Source of the DNA: CAIWHR01 sp963823215
GTDB lineage: Bacteria; Pseudomonadota; Gammaproteobacteria; Burkholderiales; Casimicrobiaceae
Assembly: GCA_963823215.1 (NCBI GenBank)
Contig: CAWGKT010000010.1
Coordinates: 62,001-126,000, forward strand
Direction: 5' to 3'
Length of the DNA stretch: 64,000 nucleotides
Each line of letters begins with the position of its first letter. Position 1 is the first letter of the stretch. The position numbers and the translations under genes were made by a program. The notes under the pieces are model-generated. The model did no database searches. It was given only the letters and a program-made list of their open reading frames with translations, and had not been told where the DNA came from. Of this stretch, positions 35,653-44,943 are shown piece after piece.

Positions 35653-36423
35653 ATGGGCAGATTCGACCTTGCGGGCAAGACGGCATTCATCCCCGGCGGC
35701 TACGGCGAGATAGGCGCTGCCATCGCCACCGCCTTCGCGGAGCACGGCGCGCGCGTTGCCGTTGCCGGGCGTGACGAAGGGAAGGCAAGGGCTCTGGCCG
35801 AGCGCCTGCGCGCCGCCGGTCACCGCGCGTTCGGGCTGGCGCTCGACGCCACCGACGTCGCGGCGATCGAGGTTGCCGTCGGGAGAGTCGCCGAGGAGCT
35901 GGGCGCCATCGACATCCTGATGAACTGCATCGGCAAGAACAAGGAACAGAAGGTCACCGAGGTCACCGCGGAGACTTTCGACGATATCTATCGCACGAAC
36001 CTCAAGTCGGCGATGTTCCTCGCGCAGGCGGTCGCCAAACGACAGGTCGTTGCGGGACGCGGCGGCAAGCAGATCCACCTGCTCTCGGTGCGCGCGCAGC
36101 TCGGCATGGCCAGAAACGGCTATTCCGCCTACTGCGCCAGCAAGGGCGCGCTGGTGATGCTGGTGAAGCAGCACGCGGGCGAGCTCGCCGCGCACGGCAT
36201 CTGTGTGAACGGCATCGCTCCCACCGTGGTCGAGACCGAAGCGGCACGGAGCTGGTTCGAGGACAAGGCGCGCTACCAGCGCCTGCTCGAGCGCATTCCG
36301 CTCGGCCGCGTCGCGCAGCCCGCGGACATCGCCGGGGCCGCATTGTTCTTCGCGAGCGCCGCCTCCGACTTCGTGACCGGGCAGGTGCTCTACCTCGACG
36401 GGGGGCTCACCGCGACGCAGTGA
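35653..36423 (+). CDS. SDR-family oxidoreductase
   Basis: 256 residues, classical SDR. The cofactor loop is PGGYGEIG instead of the usual TGxxxGIG, a mild variation. MNCIGKNK replaces NNAG. The serine in LLSVRAQ and the catalytic YCASK are intact; it ends LYLDGGLTATQ. It follows livH by 30 bp in the same direction and likely processes the compound brought in by the Liv-type importer. Confidence 0.88.
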   Translation: MGRFDLAGKTAFIPGGYGEIGAAIATAFAEHGARVAVAGRDEGKARALAERLRAAGHRAFGLALDATDVAAIEVAVGRVAEELGAIDILMNCIGKNKEQKVTEVTAETFDDIYRTNLKSAMFLAQAVAKRQVVAGRGGKQIHLLSVRAQLGMARNGYSAYCASKGALVMLVKQHAGELAAHGICVNGIAPTVVETEAARSWFEDKARYQRLLERIPLGRVAQPADIAGAALFFASAASDFVTGQVLYLDGGLTATQ

Positions 36424-36539
36424 CGGCGGCGCCGCGGCCTGCGGCGCTATGCTTTGCCCATCGTCGCCCGCTCGATTTCAGGGGCTGCGCCCGCGGTAGG
36501 TAGCGCCAGGCGCGCATGCTAAACTATTCGGTGCACGTT

Positions 36540-36555
36540 CACGCCATTCGGCGTG
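36540..36555. promoter_or_regulatory. Short dyad upstream of tctC
   Basis: CACGCC-ATTC-GGCGTG, a perfect 6-bp inverted repeat 18 bases before the tctC start, in the leader of the tctCBA operon. Possible operator or leader stem. Confidence 0.35.
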
Positions 36556-36572
36556 CTATTGGGGAGAAATCG

Positions 36573-37544
36573 ATGAGAACTCACTTCTTGCTCGCGACGG
36601 CGCTCGCCGTCTTCGCCACATCGTCGTTCGCCGCGCCCGACAAGCCGGAGTGCATCGCCGGCGCCAAACCCGGCGGCGGTTTCGATCTGACCTGCAAGCT
36701 CGCCCAACAGGGGATGCAGGAGGGCAAGATACTCGCGGCGCCGATGCGCATCACCTACATGCCGGGCGGCGTCGGCGCGGTGGCGATGAACGCGATCGTC
36801 GGCCAGCGCCCCACTGACGGCAACGCGATCGTCGCGTTCTCCGGCGGCTCGCTGCTCAACATCGCGCAGGGCAAGTTCGGCAAGTGGACGGAAAGCGACG
36901 TGCGTTGGCTGGCGGCGGTCGGTACCGACTACGGCTGCATCTCGGTGCGCGCGGACTCGCCACACAAGACGCTGAAGGACCTGATGGTGGCGATCAAGGC
37001 CGACCCGTCGAAGGTGGCGATCGGTGGTGGCGGCACCGTCGGCAGCCAGGACTGGACCAAGGTCGCAACGCTGTCGAAGCAGGTCGGCGTCGACCCCAAG
37101 TCGCTGCGCTACGTATCGTTCGAGGGCAACGGCGAGGTGACAACGGCCTTGCTGGGGGGCCACATCCAGGCCGGCAGCGGCGATATCTCCGCCGACCTGC
37201 CGCAGCACAAGGCGGGGCAGATCCGCATCCTGGCCGTGTACGCCGACAAGCGCCTGCCCGGCGATGCGGCAGGCATCCCGACGGCGAAGGAAGCCGGCTA
37301 CGACTTCACCTGGCCGATCGTCCGCGGCTTCTACCTCGCGCCGAAGGTTTCGGAGGCCGATTACAGGTTCTGGCTTGATTCGTTCACCAAACTGCTCGCT
37401 TCGAAGGAGTTCCAGACGTTGCGCGACCAGCGCGACCTCTATCCTTTCAGCATGACCGGACCGGAACTCGATACCTATGTCAAGAACACGGTGGGTGAAT
37501 ATCGCAAGCTGGCCAACGAATTCGGGCTCGCGCAAAAGCCCTAG
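36573..37544 (+). CDS. tctC: Tripartite tricarboxylate transporter substrate-binding protein (TctC/Bug family)
   Basis: 323 residues. Sec signal peptide ends at FAAPDK (about residue 22). Typical Bug-family features: KPECIAGAKPGGGFDLTCKL (the ligand loop with GGGxD), MPGGVGAVAMN, and the second conserved loop GGGTVGSQDW. It captures a carboxylate in the periplasm for TctA/TctB. The start is at 36573 with GGGGAG upstream; a frame open to 36516 lacks support. First gene of tctC-tctB-tctA. Confidence 0.92.
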   Translation: MRTHFLLATALAVFATSSFAAPDKPECIAGAKPGGGFDLTCKLAQQGMQEGKILAAPMRITYMPGGVGAVAMNAIVGQRPTDGNAIVAFSGGSLLNIAQGKFGKWTESDVRWLAAVGTDYGCISVRADSPHKTLKDLMVAIKADPSKVAIGGGGTVGSQDWTKVATLSKQVGVDPKSLRYVSFEGNGEVTTALLGGHIQAGSGDISADLPQHKAGQIRILAVYADKRLPGDAAGIPTAKEAGYDFTWPIVRGFYLAPKVSEADYRFWLDSFTKLLASKEFQTLRDQRDLYPFSMTGPELDTYVKNTVGEYRKLANEFGLAQKP

Positions 37545-37607
37545 CAGCCTCTGTCCGGACCGGGCCGTCGGTCCTGCTCGCCACCGCAAGCCCAGTCCGG
37601 AGAGACC

Positions 37608-38051
37608 ATGGTCGATCGCCTGTTCGCTGGAGTCTGGCTGCTGCTGACGCTGGGTTTCGCTGCCGTTGCCCGAACCTACGAGGCGCAGTACTCGTACGAG
37701 CCGATCGGGCCAAGGGCATTTCCGCTGCTGCTGGCCGCAATTTCGGCGGCGTGTTCGCTGTGGCTGTTGCTGCGTCCCAGGCGCATCGCCGAGACGCTGG
37801 CGCCGCTGCCGGACGGGGGCCTGGCTCGGGCCGTTCTGCTGATGGCCGGGCTCTTCGCGTACGCGTTTCTGTTCGAGGTCATCGGGTTTCCGCTCGCCAC
37901 CGTGCTGGTGACGGTAGCGATCGGGCGTTTGTTTGGCGGCTCCTGGCGACAGGTGGCGCTCGCGGGGCTCGCCTTGGGCGTGTCGCTGTTCCTGCTGTTC
38001 GACAAGGCGCTCGACGTGACCCTGCCGCTCGGCTCGCTGTGGAGACCCTGA
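37608..38051 (+). CDS. tctB: Tripartite tricarboxylate transporter small permease, TctB family
   Basis: 147 residues with four membrane helices (about 5-22, 37-56, 72-92 and 98-135), the TctB layout. YSYEPIGPRAFPLLLA is the family's conserved first loop. One base separates its stop from the GTG start of tctA. Confidence 0.88.
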   Translation: MVDRLFAGVWLLLTLGFAAVARTYEAQYSYEPIGPRAFPLLLAAISAACSLWLLLRPRRIAETLAPLPDGGLARAVLLMAGLFAYAFLFEVIGFPLATVLVTVAIGRLFGGSWRQVALAGLALGVSLFLLFDKALDVTLPLGSLWRP

Positions 38052-38052
38052 C

Positions 38053-39558
38053 GTGGACAACCTCACCTCCCTGTGGCATGGCTTCGCGGTCGCCGCGACG
38101 CCGATAAACCTGCTGATGGCACTGGTCGGGTCCTTTGTCGGGACCGTCGTCGGCGCTTTGCCGGGGCTGGGTCCGATCAACGGCGTGGCAATCCTGTTGC
38201 CGATCGCCTTCGCGCTCAAGCTACCCGCGACGTCGGCGTTGATTCTTCTCGCCGCGGTCTATCTTGGTTGTGAATACGGTGGGCGCATTTCGGCGATTCT
38301 GATCAACATCCCCGGCGACGCCGGCGCGCTGATGACGACCCTCGACGGCTATCCGATGGCCAAGCGCGGCGAGGCGGGCGTGGCGCTCTCGATCTCGGCC
38401 TGGAGTTCCTTCGTGGCATCGGTGATCGGCACGGTCGGGATGGTCCTGTTCGCCCCGGCGCTGGCGCATTGGGCGCTGGCCTTCGGGCCCGCCGAATACT
38501 TCGCACTGATGGTGTTCGCGATCGCCTGCCTTGCCGGCATGGTCGGCGAGAGTCCGGTGAAGACGCTGCTGGCGTGCGTCATCGGCCTTGCGCTGGCGAC
38601 GGTGGGCGTCGACGCGAACAGCGGCGTCTATCGCTTCACCTTCGGCGACCTCCACCTCGCCGACGGCATCCAGTTCGTGGTGGTGGTGATCGGCCTCTTC
38701 TCGGTGTCGGAAATCCTGCTGATGCTGGAGCAGACGCACACGGGGGGCGAGGTCCTGAAGGCCTCCGGGCGCAAGTGGTTCAACCTGCAGGAGGCGATGC
38801 GCACCTGGTGGGGCACGATCCGCTCGTCGGTGATCGGTTTCGTCATCGGCGTGCTGCCGGGGGCGGGGGCCTCGATTGCGAGTGCGGTCACCTACATGAT
38901 CGAGAAGAATCTCACCGACACGGAGGGCACATTCGGCAAGGGCGACATCCGCGGCGTCGCAGCCCCGGAGGCGGCAAACAACTCGGCGGCCAACGGCGCG
39001 TTCATCCCGATGCTGACGCTGGGCGTGCCCGGCAGCGGCACCACCGCGGTGATGATGGGCGCGCTGACGCTCTACAACATCACACCGGGTCCGATGCTGT
39101 TCAAGGAGCAGCCCGACCTGGTCTGGGGGCTGATCGCGTCGATGTTCATCGGCAACGTCATGCTGCTGGTGATGAACATTCCGATGGTCGGGCTGTTTGC
39201 GCGAATGCTGACGGTGCCCAACTGGTTCCTGGTGCCGGCGATCGCGGCGATCAGCTTCGTCGGCGTCTACGCGATCCACGCGACGACCTTCGATCTCGTG
39301 TTGATGACGGGCTTGGGCGTGTTCGGCTACTTCCTGCGCAAGCTCGATTTTCCGATGGCGCCGCTCATCCTGGGCTTCGTGCTCGGGGACATGATGGAGC
39401 AGAATCTGCGTCGTGCGCTGGCGATTTCCAATGGCGATGTGCACATTCTCTATGGCAGCGGGATCACGATCGGGCTGTGGATCGCCGCGGCCGTGATGCT
39501 GGTCGTGCCGTTGCTGCTGCGCTGGAAGCGCAACAACAAGCTGATCCCGATGCCCTGA
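38053..39558 (+). CDS. tctA: Tripartite tricarboxylate transporter large permease, TctA family
   Basis: 501 residues, about 11-12 membrane helices. Conserved GTVVGALPGLGPINGVAILL at the N-terminus, the internal repeat GVLPGAGASIASAVTYMIEK, and APEAANNSAANGAFIPMLTLG, the TctA signature. GTG start. It transports citrate or a related carboxylate; citrate would fit the lyase pair at 25-29 kb, but the two are 9 kb apart. Confidence 0.93.
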   Translation: MDNLTSLWHGFAVAATPINLLMALVGSFVGTVVGALPGLGPINGVAILLPIAFALKLPATSALILLAAVYLGCEYGGRISAILINIPGDAGALMTTLDGYPMAKRGEAGVALSISAWSSFVASVIGTVGMVLFAPALAHWALAFGPAEYFALMVFAIACLAGMVGESPVKTLLACVIGLALATVGVDANSGVYRFTFGDLHLADGIQFVVVVIGLFSVSEILLMLEQTHTGGEVLKASGRKWFNLQEAMRTWWGTIRSSVIGFVIGVLPGAGASIASAVTYMIEKNLTDTEGTFGKGDIRGVAAPEAANNSAANGAFIPMLTLGVPGSGTTAVMMGALTLYNITPGPMLFKEQPDLVWGLIASMFIGNVMLLVMNIPMVGLFARMLTVPNWFLVPAIAAISFVGVYAIHATTFDLVLMTGLGVFGYFLRKLDFPMAPLILGFVLGDMMEQNLRRALAISNGDVHILYGSGITIGLWIAAAVMLVVPLLLRWKRNNKLIPMP

Positions 39559-39586
39559 GCCGGTTTTCGATTCGGCGGGGCAACCG

Positions 39587-40630
39587 GTGACGAGCAGACT
39601 GGCGCGCAGCGGACAATGGCTCGCGGGCCTCGCGGTCGGCGCCGCGGCCGGCTACGGCTGCAGCCTGCTGCACACGCCCATTCCCTGGATGCTCGGGCCG
39701 CTGACGAGCCTCGCGCTCCTGCGCGTGCTCGGCGTGCCGATCGAAGCCCCGCCTGGCGCCCGCCAGATCGGGCAATGGGTCATCGGTGCATCGCTGGGGC
39801 TGTATTTTTCTCCGCAGGTCGTGCGCGACGTGTCCGGCTGGTGGCCATTGCTCGTCGCCGGCGCGCTGTTCGCTATCGCCGCAGGCTACGCGGGCGGGCT
39901 GGCGCTCGCGCGCCTCGCCGGCATCGACCGCACCACGGCGGTGTTCGCGTCGGTACCCGGAGGCGCATCGGAGATGGCGGCGCTCGGCGAGCGTTTCGGG
40001 GCGCGGGTCGATCGCGTCGCCGCCGCCCAAAGCTTGCGCATTATGGTCGTGGTGATCGTCGTCCCCTTTGCCTACACGCTCCTGGGCGCTCACGGCGACG
40101 ACCGCTACGTGCCCGGCATGGCGGGCTTCGACGGCGCAGGCTTCGCGCTGCTGATGCTGGCGACGCTGGCCGGTGCCGCAGTCGCGCAGTGGCTGCGGGT
40201 GCCCAACGCGTTCATCCTCGGTTCGCTGGCGGTCGCGATACCGATGACCGCCGCCGATGTGCACCTCTCGGCGATGCCCGCGCCGATCTCGAACGCGGGG
40301 CAATGCCTGCTGGGTTGCATGCTGGGCTCGCGCTTCCAGCAGGACTTCGTCCATGGCGCGCCGCGATTCATCGGTGCGGTTGTGGCGATCGTGCTGGCGG
40401 CGATCGGGGCGGCGGCGCTGTTTGGTGCGGTGCTGGCGTGGATATCGGGGCTCTCCGTGTTCACGCTTGCTTTGGGACTCGCGCCGGGCGGCATCGCCGA
40501 AATGTGCATCACCGCAAAGGTTCTGCAGTTGGGCGTGCCCCTGGTCACGGCGTTTCACGTCACGCGCGTGGTCGCGCTCCTGCTTCTCACGGCACCGCTG
40601 TTCGCCCTGGTGCGGCGATGGCGGCGCTAG
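39587..40630 (+). CDS. AbrB-family (PF05145) membrane protein
   Basis: 347 residues, around ten hydrophobic segments in two similar halves: SLLHTPIPWMLGPL in the first and RVPNAFILGSLAVAIPM in the second, the duplicated motif of this family. The family is often annotated as 'ammonia monooxygenase' by mistake; AbrB of E. coli is a putative regulator of aidB. In betaproteobacteria it is commonly placed beside tct genes, as here, where it starts 28 bp after tctA with a GTG. Its role in transport is unproven. Confidence 0.8.
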   Translation: MTSRLARSGQWLAGLAVGAAAGYGCSLLHTPIPWMLGPLTSLALLRVLGVPIEAPPGARQIGQWVIGASLGLYFSPQVVRDVSGWWPLLVAGALFAIAAGYAGGLALARLAGIDRTTAVFASVPGGASEMAALGERFGARVDRVAAAQSLRIMVVVIVVPFAYTLLGAHGDDRYVPGMAGFDGAGFALLMLATLAGAAVAQWLRVPNAFILGSLAVAIPMTAADVHLSAMPAPISNAGQCLLGCMLGSRFQQDFVHGAPRFIGAVVAIVLAAIGAAALFGAVLAWISGLSVFTLALGLAPGGIAEMCITAKVLQLGVPLVTAFHVTRVVALLLLTAPLFALVRRWRR

Positions 40631-40765
40631 ATGCCCGGAATGATTCGGGGTCCCCGCGCGCGACCGACCAGGGATACCGCGGGCTCATGGATCGCATACG
40701 GATCGCTTGCCTTGAGAGGCGGCCCCGCCGCACACACGGGTTACGCTCTGGACCCGGCGTACCGG

Positions 40766-40771
40766 TATAAT
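40766..40771 (+). promoter_or_regulatory. Consensus -10 element upstream of the acyl-CoA ligase gene
   Basis: TATAAT, in the 283-bp gap before 40914. The best -35 candidate is the weak GGTTACGC about 19 bases upstream. The position and the exact hexamer make a promoter likely, but the pair is incomplete. Confidence 0.4.
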
Positions 40772-40913
40772 CTCGCTTGTTGGCATCCGGCACACCCGGA
40801 TTCCCCATCCGTCACTTGCGCACGCTCGCCTGGCGCCGAATTCCGATTCGACGGATGGTCTTGGCTCACCCCCCCGCGGTGCGGATTCCGGCAGCAGCAG
40901 GAGAAGCAGGGAA

Positions 40914-43020
40914 ATGCTCGACGCGTTGTTGACCCCCCAGACGATCGCCGTCATCGGCGCATCCCGCTCTCCCGGCAAGGTCGGGCACGAGGTGGTCGCG
41001 AACCTGATTGCCGGCGGCTTCCGCGGCGTCATCGTTCCCGTGAATCCGTCGGCGGGCGAGGTACTCGGCCTCAAGTGTTATCCAGGCCTCGAGAGTTGCG
41101 GCAGTCGCATCGACCTCAGCGTGATCGCCGTTCCCACGGCGCTGGTGCGCCAGGCGGTCGTCAGTTCGATCGATGCGGGCGCCAAGGCCGTGGTCGTCAT
41201 CACCGCCGGCTTCAAGGAGGTCGGCGCCGAAGGCGCCGCCTTGGAGAAGGAGATCGCCGACTCTGCAAGGCGCGGCGCGTGTGCCATGCTCGGCCCCAAC
41301 TGCCTGGGCCTGATCAACACCCACCACCGGATGAATGCCTCCTTCGCCAAGCAGATGCCGCAGCCGGGCGGAATCTCGGTCATCTCGCAGTCCGGCGCGC
41401 TGTGCACCGCCATTCTCGACTGGGCCGCGGGACGGCAGCTCGGCCTGGCCAAGCTCATCAGCATCGGCAACAAGGCGGACCTGTCGGAAACCGATTTCCT
41501 CAGGGTCTTCGCCGACGACCCGGAAACCAAGGTCATCGTCGGTTACCTCGAGAGCATCGATTCCGGGGACGCCTTCATCAAGGCCGCCGAGGCCGCCGCC
41601 GCCAGAAAGCCGGTGGTGATCTGCAAGGCCGGCATCACCAAGGCCGGCGTCAAGGCCGCCTCGTCGCACACCGGCAGCCTGGCCGGCGCCGACATCGCCT
41701 ACGGCGCCGCGTTCAAGCGCTCCGGCATCATCCGCGCCGAATCGTTCGAGGCGATGTTCGATTACGCGACCGCCTTCGCCATGCAGCCCCTGCCGAAGGG
41801 CAATCGCGTGGCGATCATCACCAATGCCGGCGGCCCGGGCATCATGGCCGCCGACGCGGTCGAGCAGTCGGGCCTCCGGGTCACCTCCCTGGCCGGCAGC
41901 ACGGCGGCGGCTCTGGCCAGCAAGCTGCCCGCCGCCGCGAGCGTCGGCAACCCGATCGACGTCCTCGGCGATGCCGATCCCGCCCGCTATGTCATGGCGG
42001 TCAACGCCGCGCAGGACGATCCCGCCGTGGACGCCATCATCGTCATCCTCACGCCCCAGGCGATGACGCAGCCGGCGGCGACGGCGCGCGGCATCGCCGC
42101 CTGCAACCGCCGCAGCAAGCCCATGCTCGTGTCGTTCATGGGCGGGCAGAATGTCATGCCCGGACGGGAGGAGCTGGTCGCCTCCGGCCTGCCCGACTAC
42201 CCGTCCCCGGAGCGCGCCGTGGCCGCGCTGCGCGCCATGTGCGACTACGCCGCCTGGCGGCGCCGCCCGCCGCGCGTCGTGACCCGCTTCCCGGTCAATC
42301 GCCGCCGCGTGGACCGGATCATTCAGCGCCACATGAAAACCGCACGAGCATCATATCGGCGAGGCCGACGCGAAGGAGATCCTGCGCGCCTACGACTTCA
42401 CCGTCCAGCCCGGCCAGCTCGCCGCCACCGGCGACGAAGCCGTCGAGCTGGCGGGCAAGCTCGGCTATCCGGTGGCGATGAAGATCGCTTCGCCCGACAT
42501 CATCCACAAGTCCGACATCGGCGGCGTGAAACTGGACCTGAACTCCCCCGCGGCGGTGCGCGACGCCTTCGACCTGATGATGCTGCGCATCAGCGAGCGG
42601 GTGCCGGACGCCCGCATTCGACGGTGTCTACGTCGAGAAGATGTGCGCGAAGGGACGCGAGGTCATCCTGGGCATGACCCGCGATCCGCAGTTCGGCCCC
42701 ATGCTGATGTTCGGCCTCGGCGGGATCTTCGTCGAGGTGATGAAGGACGTCACGTTCCACCTCGCGCCGATCACCCCGGACGAGGCCCTGCAGATGCTGG
42801 AAAGCACGAAGTCGTTCGCGCTGCTGAAGGGCGTCCGCGGCGAGGCCGGCGTGGACTTCGACGCCATCGCCACGAGCCTGCAGCGCATCAGCCAGCTCGT
42901 GACCGATTTCCCCGAGATCGTCGAACTGGACATCAACCCGTTCATCGTCGCCCCAGCCCGGCCGGATATCCGTGGCCGCCGATGCGCGCATCACGCTGAA
43001 AGACGTTGGCTGCATCATGA
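40914..43020 (+). pseudogene. Acetate/acyl-CoA ligase (NDP-forming), fused alpha-beta, frameshifted
   Basis: Rebuilt length about 700 residues, normal for the fused family. The N-terminal CoA-binding part is intact to 42340: IAVIGASRSPGKVGHEVV, MLGPNCLGLINT, ISQSGALCTAILDWA and the phospho-His loop SSHTGSLAGADIAYGA. The ATP-grasp part (LGYPVAMKIASPDIIHKSDI, FGLGGIFVEVMKDVTFHLAP, ELDINPFIVAP) is spread over shifted frames. Shifts at about 42345, 42611 and 42958 each read as one extra base; a fourth near 43002 would create an ATGA junction with the next gene. The enzyme makes acyl-CoA from acid, CoA and ATP or GTP. Motif conservation suggests recent damage or sequence error. Confidence 0.82.
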
Positions 43021-44903
43021 GCATCGCAAAGCGCACTCCAGCCCGCAGACGACCCGAACTGGCGGGAGACCTACCGCGAGCTAGTCGCCACGGCCGCGGA
43101 AGCCGTCAGGCGGATCCGCCCCGGCCAGCGGGTCTTCGTCGGCACCGGATGCGGACAGCCGCAGGAGCTCGTGCGCGCTCTCGTGGCGCGCGGCCGCGAG
43201 CTTCCCGACACGTCCATCGTCCACCTGCTGACATCCGGCGATGCGCCCTACGCGGACCAGGCGATGGCGGAACACTTCCGCGTCAACAGCTTCTTCATCT
43301 CCGACAACGTCCGCAAGATCATCCAGGAAGGACTGGGGGATTACACGCCCGTCTTTCTGTCCGACATTCCGCGCCTGTTCACGTCCGGCCAGCTGCCGCT
43401 GGATGTGGCCCTCATCCAGGTCAGCCCGCCGGACAGCCGGGGCATGTGCAGCCTGGGGATCTCCGTCGACATCGTCAAGAGCGCCGCGGAGAACGCCAGC
43501 CTGGTCATCGCCCAGGTCAACCCCAACATGCCGCGCACGCTGGGCAACAGGTTCCTGCACGTCTACGACATCGACGTGCTCGTGCCCACCGACACGCCGC
43601 TGATCGAAGTGCAGGTGCCCGAGCCGGACGCGGAAACGCGCCAGATCGGCGAATACGTCGCCGCCCTGGTCGAGGACGGCTCGACGGTCGAGTTCGGCAT
43701 CGGCGCGATTCCGCAGGCGGTGCTGCCGTTCCTCAAGGACAAGAAGGACCTCGGCATCCACACCGAGATGTTCACCGACGCCATCATCGACCTGATCGAG
43801 TCGGGCGCCGTCAACGGGAGCCGCAAGACGCTCGACCGGGGCAAGATCGTCGCCAGCTTCTGCATGGGCACGAAGCGGCTGTACGACTACATCGACAACA
43901 ACCCGCTGTTCTCGTTCCACCCGACGGAATACGTCAACGACCCGTTCGTCATCGCCAGCAGCACAAGATGGTGGCCATCAACATCGCTCTGGAGATCGAC
44001 CTCACCGGCCAGGTCTGCGCGGACTCGCTCGGCACGCAGTTCTACTCCGGCATCGGCGGGCAGGTGGACTTCAATCGCGGCGCCGCCCGCTCGCCGGGCG
44101 GCAAGGCGATCATCGCCCTGCCTTCGACGGCCAAGGACGGGACGGTGTCGCGCATCGTGACGCGACTCAGTCCCGGCGCCGGCGTGGTGACCACCCGCGG
44201 CGACGTCCACTACGTCGTCACCGAATACGGCGTCGCCTATCTGCACGGCAAGAGCGTGCAGGAACGCGCGATGGCGCTCATCTCCATCGCCCATCCGAAG
44301 TTCCGGGGACAACTGCTCAAGGAGGCGATCGAGGCCAAGTTCCTGCGCCCGGAACTGGCGGACGTCGAGGGCAAAGTCGTCATCGGGCCCAAGGAATTCC
44401 GCACCACCCATCTGCTCGACGACGGCACGCAGATCAACTTCCGCCCGATCCACCCGACCGACGAATCGGCCACCGTCGACCTGTTCTACGCACTGTCGAA
44501 GGAGACGATGTATTACCGGTTCATGTCCCGCACGAAGCGCATTCCGCGCAGGCAATTCCAGGACTTCGTCTACATCGACCACCGCAACGACGTGGCCATC
44601 GTCGGCACCATCCCGGAGGCGCACGGCGAGGACATCATCGCCATCGGCCGCTACTACCTCGACGAGAAGACCAACCTGGCGGAGGTGGCATTCGTCGTGC
44701 GGGACGACTGGCAGAACCGCGGCATCGGCACGTTCCTGCTGAAGCACCTGGCCACCATCGCCAAGCGCAACGGGATACGCGGCTTCACCGCCGAGGTCCT
44801 TCGCGCAAATCGCGCCATGCAGCGCGTTTTCATGAAGGGCGACTTCAAGGTCCAAAGCGAGCCGACCGAGGACGTGTTCAGCTTCCACATGTATTTCGCC
44901 TGA
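43017..44903 (+). pseudogene. Acetyl-CoA hydrolase/transferase fused to a C-terminal GNAT domain, frameshifted
   Basis: About 625 residues after correction. The hydrolase/CoA-transferase part has RVFVGTGCGQPQELVRAL, VSPPDSRGMCSLGISVD, VEFGIGAIPQAVLPFL and, after the second shift, DLTGQVCADSLGTQFYSGIG with GGQVDFNRGA. The C-terminal GNAT part (about 460-625) has VDLFYALSKETMYYRFMSR and VVRDDWQNRGIGTFLLKHLA (acetyl-CoA loop). This two-domain architecture is a known betaproteobacterial family. Shifts lie near 43035 (one extra base) and 43958-43961 (one base missing or two extra). Paired with the ligase upstream, it would move CoA between acyl groups. Confidence 0.82.
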
Positions 44904-44943
44904 GGCCGCGCAGCCGCGCATCGTCAAGCAAAGCGAACCCGCA

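Noticed and set aside
42600..44000. Programmed frameshifting as the explanation for shifted genes
   Set aside because: No conserved slippery site or stimulator is shared among the sites, and the shifts lie at unrelated sequences in many genes. Error or mutation explains them better.
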